DNA from: G965204755 sp965243415
Lineage (GTDB): Bacteria; Acidobacteriota; Vicinamibacteria; Marinacidobacterales; Marinacidobacteraceae
DNA length: 64,000 nt
Reading direction: 5' to 3'
Assembly: GCA_965243415.1 (NCBI GenBank)
Contig: OZ251549.1
Coordinates: 2,976,001 to 3,040,000, forward strand
Shown: one piece after another, positions 27,153 through 34,886 of the stretch
Layout of the letters: every line of letters begins with the position of its first letter
Position numbering within the stretch: position 1 is the stretch's first letter
Notes under the pieces: model-generated
The model's database searches: none
Seen by the model: the letters and a program-made list of their open reading frames with translations, nothing else
Told to the model about the DNA's origin: nothing
Program-made: the position numbers and the translations under genes

Positions 27153-27965
27153 TTAGCACGCGGACCCCGCCCGGAACCGGTCGCGAAAGGCCTCCGCCAC
27201 CGCTTCCGCGACCTTCCGGACGGTCGGGATCGGATCGGCGATTCCGGCCAGGCCGACCGCGGCGAGCGGGGTGTCGGGCGGCAGCCCGGCGAGGGTGTTC
27301 GTGAGTTCCGCGTCGAGGCTCCAGGGGATCGAGCCGTGCTGGAGGAAGGCGCCGCCGCGCCACCGCTGGGCGCCGGTGACCAGTTTCCGTCCGCCGGCGG
27401 TGATCTCGTGGCCGGTGGCCACCGCCTGGCAGGGGCGGCGGAGATCGCCCCGGGTCGGCCCCGGCTTCCGGCGCGGCGTGGGGGAGGGGAGGGTGTCGGG
27501 GAACGCGTCGAGGCGGACGAAGCGGGAGAGGCCGGCGGCGACGGCGGCCATGACGAAGGCATACGCCCCCCGGACGCGGGAAGCGGCCGCCGGCGATCCC
27601 GCTGCGGGCGGCGGGAGCTGCTGCCGGCGGGCGGCGAAGGCGTAGGTGAGTTCGTCGGGGAGGTGGAGCAGCGCCCGTCCGCCGCTGGGCCGGCGCACCC
27701 GGGGGACGCCCCGTTCGCGGAGCGCCGCCGGGTCGCAGTCCCGCTCCGCCGTCTGCGCGTGGCCCAGGCTGAGGGTGGGGCGCGCCCAACGGTAGAGGCG
27801 GAGCGTCGGGGGCGCCCCGGCGACCGCGGCCTGCAGCATCGCGGTGTCCCGGGCCATGTTCTCCGCGCCGGACGCGCCGGCGAGGTCGAGGCGGACGACC
27901 GGTTCGGTGGGGAGTTCGGCGGGGATCCGGGCCGGGGCCTCGGCGCGGACGCCGGCGGGGATCAC
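27153..27965 (-). CDS. Lipoate/octanoate transferase family protein (LplA/LipM-like)
   Basis: The 270-residue protein belongs to the biotin/lipoate A/B ligase fold that attaches octanoate or lipoate to lipoyl domains. Visible features are AENMARDTAML near residue 34, the signature RRPSGGRALLH near 91, GGRKLVTGAQRW with the conserved lysine near 196, and LQHGSIP near 213. A cysteine (RPCQAVATGHEI) sits where LipM-type octanoyltransferases place their catalytic cysteine, which favours LipM over the ATP-using ligase. The short C-terminus, lacking the LplA accessory domain, agrees. The start is a GTG at 27965, needed to include the N-terminal motif. A 15-bp tandem repeat array separates it from ald upstream. 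Confidence 0.78.
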   Translation of the reverse strand: MIPAGVRAEAPARIPAELPTEPVVRLDLAGASGAENMARDTAMLQAAVAGAPPTLRLYRWARPTLSLGHAQTAERDCDPAALRERGVPRVRRPSGGRALLHLPDELTYAFAARRQQLPPPAAGSPAAASRVRGAYAFVMAAVAAGLSRFVRLDAFPDTLPSPTPRRKPGPTRGDLRRPCQAVATGHEITAGGRKLVTGAQRWRGGAFLQHGSIPWSLDAELTNTLAGLPPDTPLAAVGLAGIADPIPTVRKVAEAVAEAFRDRFRAGSAC

Positions 27966-28020
27966 GGGGGGAGGGGGGAACGCCGCGGGGTGGGGCGCTC
28001 GCCGGCGACCGGCCCGGAGA

Positions 28021-28210
28021 GCCGCTCCGATCCGCGGCGTTCCGATCCGGGCCGCTCCGATCCGGGTCGCTCCGATCCGGTCCGCTCCGATCGGGGCCGT
28101 TCCGATCGGGGCCGTTCCGATCGGGGCCGTTCCGATCGGGGCCGTTCCGATCGGGGCCGTTCCGATCGGGGCCGTTCCGATCGGGGCCGTTCCGATCGGG
28201 GCCGTTCCGG
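28021..28210. repeat. Tandem array of a 15-bp unit with a CCGATCGG palindrome
   Basis: About 12.7 copies of a 15-bp unit (consensus GCCGTTCCGATCGGG) run head to tail. The seven units from 28096 to 28200 are identical, and those before 28096 carry C/T and G/C variants. Each identical unit contains the self-complementary octamer CCGATCGG. The array ends three bases before the ald stop codon and lies between ald and the lipoate-family gene, both on the minus strand. There are no spacers, so it is not a CRISPR. Confidence 0.95.
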
Positions 28211-28212
28211 TC

Positions 28213-29328
28213 TCAGGCGATCAGGTCCTCGAGCGGCCGGTACTCGCGGCCCTGCGACTCCGCCACCGGGCGGCAGGTGAGCGCGCCCCGGTAGGTGTTC
28301 ACGCCGTTCCGCAGGTGCGGGTCGCGGCGCGCCGCCTCCTCCGGGCCGAGGTCGGCGATGGCCACCGCGTAGTCGAGGGTGGCGTTCGTGAGCGCGTAGG
28401 TCGAGGTGCGCGGCATCGCCCCCGGCATGTTCGCCACGCAGTAGTGCACCACCCCGTCCACCACATAGGTGGGCTTCGAGTGGGTGGTGGGGCGGGTGGT
28501 CTCGGCGCAGCCGCCCTGGTCCACCGCCACATCCACCAGCACCGAGCCTTCGCGCATGCCGCCGATCATCTTCCGGGTGATGATCCGGGGCGCGGCGGAG
28601 CCGGGGACCAGCACCGCGCCGATGACCAGGTCGGACTCGGCCAGGGTCTCCGCCAGGGTCACCGCGCTCGACTTCAGGGTGGCCACCCGGCTGCCGAAGA
28701 TGTCGTCGAGGGCGCGCATCCGGGCGGCGCTCTTCTCCAGGATGGTCACCTCGGATCCCAGCCCCACCGCCATCTTGGCGGCGTTCAGTCCCACCACGCC
28801 GCCGCCGACGACCGCGGTGCGGCCCCGGGGCACGCCCGGGACGCCGCCGAGCAGGATGCCGGAGCCGCCGCAGGTGCGGTGGAGGTGGTGCGCCCCCTCC
28901 TGGATCGCCATCCGCCCGGCGACTTCGCTCATCGGCGTCAGCAGCGGCAGGCTGCCGTCGTCCGCGGTGATCGTCTCGTAGGCGATGCCGGTGACCCCGC
29001 GGGAGAGGAGCCCCTCGGTCAACTCCGGCAGCGGCGCCAGGTGGAGGTAGGTGTAGAGGATCTGGCCCTCGCGCAGCAACGCCACTTCTTCCGCGAGCGG
29101 CTCCTTGACCTTCACCACCATCTCGGCGGTGGCGAAGACCTCGTCCCGGTCCTCGACGATCCGGGCGCCGGCGGCGGCGAACTCGGCGTCGGCGATCCGG
29201 CTGCCGTGCCCGGCGCCGGCCTGCACCAGCACCTCGTGGCCGGCGGCCACCAGGGTGTCGACCCCTCCGGGGGTCAACCCGACGCGGTTCTCGTGGTCCT
29301 TGATCTCCCGGACGGCGCCGACCCTCAT
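28213..29328 (-). CDS. ald: Alanine dehydrogenase
   Basis: The 371-residue enzyme converts L-alanine and NAD+ to pyruvate, ammonia and NADH. It shows the N-terminal signature VGAVREIKDHENRVGLTP, the catalytic-lysine segment VKVKEPL (~residue 74), the histidine region YLHLAPL (~95), and the NAD-binding glycine motif VVGGGVVGLNAAKMA (~170). The length is exactly that of the family. Its ATG overlaps the bactofilin stop (ATGA), so the two are co-translated. The transcript may begin at the tRNA-Gly promoter further upstream. A repeat array follows its stop codon. Confidence 0.97.
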   Translation of the reverse strand: MRVGAVREIKDHENRVGLTPGGVDTLVAAGHEVLVQAGAGHGSRIADAEFAAAGARIVEDRDEVFATAEMVVKVKEPLAEEVALLREGQILYTYLHLAPLPELTEGLLSRGVTGIAYETITADDGSLPLLTPMSEVAGRMAIQEGAHHLHRTCGGSGILLGGVPGVPRGRTAVVGGGVVGLNAAKMAVGLGSEVTILEKSAARMRALDDIFGSRVATLKSSAVTLAETLAESDLVIGAVLVPGSAAPRIITRKMIGGMREGSVLVDVAVDQGGCAETTRPTTHSKPTYVVDGVVHYCVANMPGAMPRTSTYALTNATLDYAVAIADLGPEEAARRDPHLRNGVNTYRGALTCRPVAESQGREYRPLEDLIA

Positions 29329-29825
29329 CGGCCGCCGTTCGCGCTCCCCGACCGGCCGCCGGCGGAGGCGGCTGCCGGAGCGCCGGGGGCGGCCTTCGCG
29401 GTCTTTCCGGCCTTCGCGCCGGTTCCGCCCTTCCCGCGGGTGATCTGGCCGCGGAAGGAAGCGCCGGCGGACACCTTCACCGCCGGGGCGCGGATGTTCC
29501 CGGCGAGGGAGCCGGTCTCACTGATCTCGACCAGGCCGCCGGCGCTGATGTCGCCTTCGACGCGGCCGTGGATCGCCACCTCGCCGGCGGTGAGCGACGC
29601 CTTCACCCGGCCGCCCCGGTGGACGACGACGGCGCTCTCCGCTTCGATCGTGCCCTCGAACGCCCCGCGGATGAACAGGTCCTCGCCGGCGGCGATCTTC
29701 CCGTCGAGGTTCGTCCGTTCGCCGATGAGCGTCGAACCGAGGGCCGAACCGGCGGAGCCGCCCTCGGCGGTCGGGGGGGCCACGGGATCCGGGTCTTCCT
29801 CAGTGGGGCGGCGGAAGAAGGCCAT
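29325..29825 (-). CDS. Bactofilin (polymer-forming cytoskeletal protein)
   Basis: The 166-residue protein has the DUF583 bactofilin core at about residues 33-130: LIGERTNLDGKIAAGEDLFIRG and a run of short beta turns with repeated G-x-V/I patterns (GTIEAE, GRVKASL, GRVEGDI, GSLAGNI). Such proteins polymerise without nucleotides into membrane-associated filaments that shape cells or anchor enzymes. The N-terminal ~30 residues and the Ala/Gly-rich C-terminal ~35 residues are disordered. The start at 29825 (MAFFRR) lies only 18 bases after the encoded CCA end of tRNA-Gly. Its stop overlaps ald. Confidence 0.9.
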   Translation of the reverse strand: MAFFRRPTEEDPDPVAPPTAEGGSAGSALGSTLIGERTNLDGKIAAGEDLFIRGAFEGTIEAESAVVVHRGGRVKASLTAGEVAIHGRVEGDISAGGLVEISETGSLAGNIRAPAVKVSAGASFRGQITRGKGGTGAKAGKTAKAAPGAPAAASAGGRSGSANGGR

Positions 29826-29843
29826 CGGCGGCGGGGGAGGGAC

Positions 29844-29919
29844 TGGAGCGGGCGACGGGGCTCGAACCCGCGACACCGAGCTTGGGAAGCTCGTACTCTG
29901 CCAACTGAGATACGCCCGC
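29844..29919 (-). tRNA. tRNA-Gly (anticodon CCC)
   Basis: The 76-base cloverleaf includes an encoded CCA. The acceptor arms are GCGGGCG and CGCCCGC with a U discriminator. The anticodon stem CGAGC/GCTCG encloses the loop TTCCCAA, giving anticodon CCC, which reads GGG glycine codons. The T arm is GCGGG-TTCGAGC-CCCGT. A TAGAAT hexamer lies 23 bases upstream of its 5' end. The bactofilin gene starts 18 bases after its 3' end. Confidence 0.95.
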
Positions 29920-29942
29920 CCGGGTTCGGAGAACGGCGCGGG

Positions 29943-29948
29943 ATTCTA
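29943..29948 (-). promoter_or_regulatory. -10-like hexamer (TAGAAT) before tRNA-Gly
   Basis: TAGAAT followed by CCCGCG ends 23 bases upstream of the tRNA 5' end and overlaps the stop-codon region of the phosphohexomutase gene. The same TAGAATnCCG pattern precedes def, the PASTA gene and the 60-kb porin gene. Confidence 0.5.
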
Positions 29949-31388
29949 ATCGCCGACGGGCGTTTCCGGAACGGTCCCGCCGGCGGAAGCCGCGGAAGCG
30001 CGGTCCGGGGCGGGGTCGTTCCCGGTTTCGCGCAGCACCGAGAGAATCGCGGCTTCCCGGCGTTCGACCAGCCCGGCGCGCCAGGCCTCGACGGTGAGCC
30101 GCAGCACCGGCTCGGTGTTCGAGGGGCGGAGGGTGAACCGCCAGTCGGCGAAGTCCACGCTGAGCCCGTCTTCGCGGTGCGCCTCGCCGCCGGGGAACGC
30201 CTCCCGCACCCGGGCCAGCGCGGCGCCGGGGTCCGGGACGGAGACCGACTTCTCGTCGAGCGTGTGGTACTGCTCGCGCAGGTCGTCGGCGAGTTCCCGG
30301 AGCGACCGCCCGGCGCTCCCCAGGCGTTCGAGCAGCCGCAGGATCGGCAGGAGGGCGTTGTCGGCGTACCCGGCGGCGCGGAAGTAGTAGTGGGCGCTCA
30401 GTTCGCCGCCGAAGCGGGCGTCCGCGTCCCGCATCTTCCGCTTCATGTAGGCGTGCCCGACCCGGCCCACGACCGGACGGCCCCCGGCGCGCTCGATGGC
30501 GTCGGGGACCGCGCGCGAGGAGCGCCGGTCGTACACCACGGCGGCGCCCGGCTCCGCCGCGATCTCCGCCGGGGCGAGGATCGCGGTGGCGAAGTCGCCG
30601 GGCACGAAGCCGCCCTCGTCGTCCACGAAGGAGCAGCGGTCGGCGTCCGCGTCCCAGAGGACACCGAAGTCCGCCTTCTCCGCCCGCACCCGCTCGGCGA
30701 GTCCGACGCGGTTCGCCGGGTCGAGGGGGTTGCCGCCCCGGCTCGGGGACTCGCCGTCCGGCTCGAAGTCCATCCGGACGAACTCGCCGGGAAGGCGGGC
30801 GAAGAGGGGCGCGGCGACGAGACCGCCCATCCCGTTCCCGGCGTCGAGGACCACCCGCAGCGGCGGCAGGCGCCGGCCCTCGATCTGGCTCATCAGGAAG
30901 TCCAGGTACTCCTCGCGGATCTCCCGGACCGGCAGGGTCGGCTTCGGCGGCAGTTCCGCCGCCGGCGGGCGGGGCGTGGCGGCGGTGCGGCGGCGGACCT
31001 CGGGGAGGCGGTTGTCCGCGAAGATCGGCGAGGCGCCCCGCTCCACCAGTTTGATCCCGTTGTCGGTCAGCGGGTTGTGCGAAGCGGTGATCATCGCGCC
31101 GCCGTCCAGGCCATCCTGCCGGACCGCGAACCACATCGCGTCCGACGGCAGCAGGCCGTACCAGGTCACCCGGGCCCCGCCCGCCGCCGCGCCGGCGGCG
31201 AAGGCCGCGGCGAGCGCCGGACTGGTGGTCCGCATGTCCCGGGCGAGACCCAGGCGGTCGCCGTCGAGCATCCCGGCGAAGGCGCGGGCCACGCGGTACG
31301 CCAACTCCGGGGTCAGCGGCCGGGGCGCCGCGCCCCGGATGTCGTTGCCTTTGAAGAGAGCCGTCTCGGCGGCGGTCAGATCGTTCAT
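29946..31388 (-). CDS. Phosphomannomutase/phosphoglucomutase
   Basis: The 480-residue enzyme of the alpha-D-phosphohexomutase family interconverts hexose 1- and 6-phosphates for polysaccharide precursors. The phosphoserine loop TASHNP (~residue 100), metal-binding DADADR (~247, usually DGDADR), the sugar-binding GGELSAHYYF (~330) and the phosphate-binding RPSNTEPVLRL (~427) are all present. Which sugar it prefers cannot be read with certainty. The start region is triplicated: two five-codon mini-ORFs (MNDLP-stop) directly precede the ATG, each overlapping the next as ATGA. It likely works with the nucleotidyltransferase encoded upstream on the same strand. Confidence 0.93.
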   Translation of the reverse strand: MNDLTAAETALFKGNDIRGAAPRPLTPELAYRVARAFAGMLDGDRLGLARDMRTTSPALAAAFAAGAAAGGARVTWYGLLPSDAMWFAVRQDGLDGGAMITASHNPLTDNGIKLVERGASPIFADNRLPEVRRRTAATPRPPAAELPPKPTLPVREIREEYLDFLMSQIEGRRLPPLRVVLDAGNGMGGLVAAPLFARLPGEFVRMDFEPDGESPSRGGNPLDPANRVGLAERVRAEKADFGVLWDADADRCSFVDDEGGFVPGDFATAILAPAEIAAEPGAAVVYDRRSSRAVPDAIERAGGRPVVGRVGHAYMKRKMRDADARFGGELSAHYYFRAAGYADNALLPILRLLERLGSAGRSLRELADDLREQYHTLDEKSVSVPDPGAALARVREAFPGGEAHREDGLSVDFADWRFTLRPSNTEPVLRLTVEAWRAGLVERREAAILSVLRETGNDPAPDRASAASAGGTVPETPVGD

Positions 31389-31422
31389 GGCAGGTCGTTC
31401 ATGGCAGGTCGTTCATGGCAGG
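31385..31422 (-). repeat. Three 14-bp repeats forming two coupled mini-ORFs before the phosphohexomutase
   Basis: A 14-bp unit (TCGTTCATGGCAGG on the plus strand) occurs three times in a row at about 31381-31422. On the minus strand each copy supplies an ATG. The two upstream copies read ATG AAC GAC CTG CCA TGA, and each TGA overlaps the next ATG (starts at 31416, 31402 and the gene's own 31388). Confidence 0.85.
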
Positions 31423-31482
31423 TCGGGCCGGATCGGCAGGTCCGGTCGGGTCGTTCCTCTCGGGTCAGTCGGGTCGGGCCGG

Positions 31483-32559
31483 TCAGGAGCGATGCGGGAG
31501 GCGGCTGAAGCCGGCGACGGTGCTCCGGTCGCCGAGGACCGCGTCCGCCACCCGGGCGCCGGGGCCCACGAAACTGCCGAGGCCGAGGATCGAGCGCCGT
31601 ACCCGGGCGCCTTCGCTCACCCGGACATCGGCCCAGAGCACCGAGTCCTCCACCTGCGCTTCCGCCTCCACCGTGACCCGCTTGCCCAGCACCGCGTAGG
31701 GGCCGATCCGGGCGCCGGCGCGCACCTGGGCGCCGGGGCCCACGAAGGAGGGGCCTCGCAACTGCGCTTCCGGGTGGATCGAGGCCTCCGGCTCCACGAT
31801 CACGCCGCCCGGATTCGGCGCCGGCGCGCCGGGGATGCGGATGCGGCCATCGAGCGCGTCCCGGTGCGCCTGGTGGTAGCGGGCCGGGGTGCCGATGTCG
31901 CGGAAGTAGCCGTCGTGGCGGTACGCGGCGACCGGGCGCCCGGAGGCGATCGCGGCGGGGAAGACCTCGTGTTCCAGGGAGACTTCCTTCCCCCTCGGGA
32001 TCAGGTCGAGGAGGGCCGGGGACATCGCGTACACGCCGGCGTTGATCTCGCCGGGGCCCGGCGCCGGCGGTTTTTCGGAGAAGCCGGTGACCCGGAGGGG
32101 CGCGTCCGGGGTCGGCCCCGGTGCGGTCTCCACCCGGCCGTAGGCCGAGGCGTCCGGGACCGGGGCCAGGGAGAAGGTGAGGAGCGCGCCGGCGGCCCGG
32201 TGGGCCTCGATGAGGTCCGCCACCGGCAGGTCGGTCAGCACATCGCCGTTCAGGCAGAGGAACGGCTCGGTCAGTTGGGCGCGGATCTTGCCGAGCGCGC
32301 CGCCGGTGCCGCGGGGATGGCCCTCGGCGGAGTAGGTCAGCGAGACCCCGTGGTCGCCGCCGTCGCCGAAGGCCCGCTCGACCCGCGCGGTGACCGAGGC
32401 GACCGCGACCACCACTTCGTCCACCCCGGCCCGCCGGAGGAGATCGAGTTGGGTGGCCAGGAACGGGCGCGACAGGATGGGGACGATCGCCTTGGAGCGG
32501 CGGTAGGTGAGCGGCCGCAGCCGGAGCCCCTTGCCGCCCATGAGGATGACCGCCTTCAT
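31483..32559 (-). CDS. Sugar-1-phosphate nucleotidyltransferase
   Basis: The 358-residue protein makes a nucleotide-activated sugar from a sugar 1-phosphate. The N-terminal Rossmann-like domain starts with the pyrophosphorylase signature MGGKGLRLRPLT, has GDVLTD (~residue 104) and EINAGVYAMSP (~180), and is followed by a left-handed beta-helix of hexapeptide repeats from ~255 to the end. The arrangement matches GDP-mannose or dTDP-glucose pyrophosphorylase-like enzymes; the mutase gene next to it favours mannose. The ATG at 32559 is followed at once by the first strand (KAVILMGG). It is divergent from pgsA. Confidence 0.9.
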   Translation of the reverse strand: MKAVILMGGKGLRLRPLTYRRSKAIVPILSRPFLATQLDLLRRAGVDEVVVAVASVTARVERAFGDGGDHGVSLTYSAEGHPRGTGGALGKIRAQLTEPFLCLNGDVLTDLPVADLIEAHRAAGALLTFSLAPVPDASAYGRVETAPGPTPDAPLRVTGFSEKPPAPGPGEINAGVYAMSPALLDLIPRGKEVSLEHEVFPAAIASGRPVAAYRHDGYFRDIGTPARYHQAHRDALDGRIRIPGAPAPNPGGVIVEPEASIHPEAQLRGPSFVGPGAQVRAGARIGPYAVLGKRVTVEAEAQVEDSVLWADVRVSEGARVRRSILGLGSFVGPGARVADAVLGDRSTVAGFSRLPHRS

Positions 32560-32660
32560 CGCCGGTTCCCTCGCCGTTCCCCGTCCGCCTGCTCCGGGAG
32601 CGCTCTCAGCCGCGTGGGGCGGGTTGCGGTCGCATGGGGCCCGGCAGTGTATCCGGCTGA

Positions 32661-32666
32661 TAGCAT
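32661..32666 (+). promoter_or_regulatory. -10-like hexamer (TAGCAT) for pgsA
   Basis: TAGCAT followed by CCGGG lies 49 bases before the pgsA ATG in a short, less GC-rich patch. It matches the TAnnAT pattern seen before other units here. A -35 box is not obvious. Confidence 0.35.
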
Positions 32667-32715
32667 CCGGGCCGGGCGCGGGTTTCGAGCGGGCAGCCGG
32701 GAAGGGGTTCGGGAA

Positions 32716-33255
32716 ATGGGCGTCGCGAACCGGATCACCCTGCTGCGGGTGGCGCTGACGCCGCTCATCGCCGTGGCGCTCCTGACGCGCTCTCCCGGCT
32801 GGCAGCCGTTCGCGATCGCGCTGGTGGCGGTGGCCGCGTTCACCGACCTGCTCGACGGGTTCCTGGCGCGCCGACGGAACCAGGTGACGCCGCTCGGGGT
32901 GCTGCTGGACCCCATCGCCGACAAGTTCCTGATCTCCACCATCTTCATCTGCCTGGTGGCCGCCGACCTGAGCCCGGCGTGGGTGGCCATCGTGATCGTG
33001 GGGCGCGAATTCGCGGTGACCGCGCTGCGGATGGCGGCGCTGCTGCGGGGGGGCGGGGTGCCGGTGAGCCTGCTGGGGAAGGCGAAGATGCACGCGCAGG
33101 TGTACGCGGTGCTGCTGGTGCTCGCCGGCGCCTGGTTCGCCGGGGTCCCGGCGGTCGCCGACCTGGCGGTCTGGGGCCTCTGGATCGCGACCGGAATCAC
33201 CGTCTGGTCCGGTTTCGACTACTTCGCCCGGTCGCGGAAGGCTGTCTTCGACTGA
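32716..33255 (+). CDS. pgsA: CDP-diacylglycerol--glycerol-3-phosphate 3-phosphatidyltransferase
   Basis: The 179-residue inner-membrane enzyme makes phosphatidylglycerol phosphate. The CDP-alcohol phosphatidyltransferase signature is complete at about residues 45-70: DLLDGFLARRR...GVLLDPIADK, with all three acidic positions. Four or more hydrophobic helices are visible, and the N-terminal NRITLLRVALTP is typical. The start ATG at 32716 follows GGGAA. It is divergent from the nucleotidyltransferase gene. Confidence 0.95.
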   Translation: MGVANRITLLRVALTPLIAVALLTRSPGWQPFAIALVAVAAFTDLLDGFLARRRNQVTPLGVLLDPIADKFLISTIFICLVAADLSPAWVAIVIVGREFAVTALRMAALLRGGGVPVSLLGKAKMHAQVYAVLLVLAGAWFAGVPAVADLAVWGLWIATGITVWSGFDYFARSRKAVFD

Positions 33256-33370
33256 GACCGGCCGGCGCCGGCTGCTGCGGGCGCTCCCGGAGGTCTTCCT
33301 CGGCGCGGAGGCGAAGGCGGCGCTCGACGGCCGGCCCGGGCTGCTGTTCGGGGAGAAACGCCACCGGCAG

Positions 33371-33775
33371 GTGGATGTGCTCGGCGTCGAACCGGTTCCG
33401 GGAGCGGCGGGGGTCGCCGCGCTGGTCGCGGCCCGCTGGGAGCGGGGGGCGGTGGGCGGCTGGCGGGTGGTCGGGGTGACGCTGCCGGAGGCGGAGGCGG
33501 GGGCCGGGGAGGCGGAACTGCTCGAGGGGCTGGTCGCCGGGGATGTGGTCATCGGCGTCGGCCGCGCGGTCGAACGCGGGGCCGGTTCCGGTCCGGGCGG
33601 AGGCGGTTCCGATTCGGGCGGGGCCGGTCCGGATCCTGGCGGGGCCGGTTCCGTTCCTGGCGGGGCCGGTTCCGTTCCTGGCGGGGCCGGTTCCGTTCCT
33701 GGCGGGGCCGGTTCTTCGGGCGGGGCCGGGAGGGTGCTCGTCCATCGGGGCGACCGGTGGACGCCGGTTCGCTGA
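33371..33775 (+). CDS. Hypothetical protein with a 7-residue repeat
   Basis: The frame begins at a GTG and encodes 134 residues, but codon bias and a plausible sequence (PEVFLGAEAKAAL) extend upstream in the same frame to about 33242, overlapping the end of pgsA, where only a CTG could start it. The first half looks like an ordinary alpha/beta segment (VDVLGVEPVPGA, LVAGDVVIGVGRAVE). The second half is a glycine-rich stretch built from GGAGSVP repeats, matching the 21-bp DNA repeat. I do not recognise a family. It could be a genuine small protein whose start is misplaced, or a decaying frame. Confidence 0.4.
   Translation: MDVLGVEPVPGAAGVAALVAARWERGAVGGWRVVGVTLPEAEAGAGEAELLEGLVAGDVVIGVGRAVERGAGSGPGGGGSDSGGAGPDPGGAGSVPGGAGSVPGGAGSVPGGAGSSGGAGRVLVHRGDRWTPVR
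33617..33714 (+). repeat. 21-bp tandem repeat
   Basis: Three perfect copies of a 21-bp unit starting GGCGGGGCCGGTTCC occupy 33638-33700. A diverged copy precedes them and a 14-bp partial copy follows. The period is a multiple of three and is read as GGAGSVP in the overlapping frame. Confidence 0.9.
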
Positions 33776-33847
33776 GGGCGGCGCCGCCGCGTTCGGTCCG
33801 GACCCGGCGGTCCGGGAGGCCCGGGCCGCGCCGGCCCGGGCGGCGGT

Positions 33848-34696
33848 TCAGCGGCGGGCGGGCGGGGGCTCCGACGCGGCGCCGGTGGAACTCTTCGCCA
33901 GGATCTCGCGGATGCGTTCCCGGGCGTTCGCGGTGTACTCGCTGTTCGGGTGGTCGTCCACGAGGCTGCGGAAGTGCACCAGAGCCTCGTTCTCCCGGCC
34001 GCAGGAGGTGAGCGCGGTTCCCAGGCGGTTCCGGACTTCGGGCATCCGGCGGAACCGGGGGAACCGGGCCACGATGTCTTCCAGGCGGGGGATGGCGCCC
34101 CGGCACCAGCGGCGGTGATCCTGGTAGAACTCGGCCTTGAGCAGGAGCGAGGTGGCGATGTCCTCCTCGCACTCCGCGAGTTCCTTCCGGGCGTCCTCGG
34201 CGTAACTCGAGTTCGGGTACAACTCGAGCAACTTGCGGTACTCCTCGACCGCGAGGCGGGTCTCTTCCTGGTCCCGGTCGGCGGAGCGGCGGCGGCGGTA
34301 GTGGCCGTGGGCGATCTGGAACTGGGCGTAGTCGGCGCGGGGATGGTTCGGGAAGAAGGTGAGGTAGTCCCGGTATTCGGAAGCCGCGAGCAGGGCGTTC
34401 TGGGCGCCCCGCTGGTTCGCGTAGGTGTCCGCGATGCCCAGCCGCGCGTCCCCGGCGAACTGGCTGCGCGGGTAGGAGTCGAGCAACTGCCGGAACCAGG
34501 TGCGCGCCGTCTCCCAGTCGCGGTCCTCCAGGCTCTCGTTGCCGAGGGCGAGCAGGCGGCGGTCGGCCTGGGCGCCGGTCGGGGCTTCCCGCATCGCTCC
34601 GGAACCGCAGCCGGCGAGGAGCAGCGCGCCGGGGAGGAGGGCGAGCGCCCCGTGGCGGCAGCGGGCCGGGAGGAAACGGGACGACATGCGTTTCAA
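33848..34696 (-). CDS. bamD: Outer membrane assembly lipoprotein BamD-like
   Basis: The 282-residue protein has a lipoprotein signal ending in the lipobox LLAGC near residue 30. It is followed by tetratricopeptide-like helices (AAS/EYRDYLTFFPNHPRADYAQFQIA, EYRKLLELYPNSSYAEDARKEL), the pattern of BamD in the machinery that inserts beta-barrels into the outer membrane. TPR units repeat through residues ~45-260. Its presence with several beta-barrel genes marks a diderm host. A TACGAT hexamer at 34821-34826 on the minus strand is a possible -10. Confidence 0.85.
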   Translation of the reverse strand: MKRMSSRFLPARCRHGALALLPGALLLAGCGSGAMREAPTGAQADRRLLALGNESLEDRDWETARTWFRQLLDSYPRSQFAGDARLGIADTYANQRGAQNALLAASEYRDYLTFFPNHPRADYAQFQIAHGHYRRRRSADRDQEETRLAVEEYRKLLELYPNSSYAEDARKELAECEEDIATSLLLKAEFYQDHRRWCRGAIPRLEDIVARFPRFRRMPEVRNRLGTALTSCGRENEALVHFRSLVDDHPNSEYTANARERIREILAKSSTGAASEPPPARR

Positions 34697-34820
34697 GAGG
34701 GGGCGTTTCAGAGGGGGTGTTCCAGGACGGGCGTTTCGGCGGGGAGGTCGGGAATTCCGTGAAGATCGGGGCGCAGCCGGCGGGCCGGGAATGGGGGCCG
34801 GCGGGCCGGGATCGGCTGAA

Positions 34821-34826
34821 ATCGTA
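34821..34826 (-). promoter_or_regulatory. -10-like hexamer (TACGAT) upstream of bamD
   Basis: TACGAT preceded by GC lies about 125 bases before the bamD start in an otherwise GC-rich gap. It resembles the hexamers before fumC and the island helicase. Confidence 0.3.
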
Positions 34827-34886
34827 GCGCCGGAACGGGCCGGGAACCCTCGGGGCCCCGGGTCTCCCCGGGGTTCGGGGGGCCGG

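Noticed and set aside
27153..27159. CIRCE heat-shock operator (TTAGCAC half-site) upstream of grpE
   Set aside because: The matching GAGTGCTAA arm is missing and the half-site is simply the stop-codon region of the lipoate-family gene.
28021..28210. CRISPR array
   Set aside because: The units are 15 bp, contiguous and without spacers, and no cas genes are nearby.
29844..29919. tRNA-Gly as an integration site of a mobile element
   Set aside because: No integrase gene, no repeated tRNA 3' end and no foreign block adjoin it.
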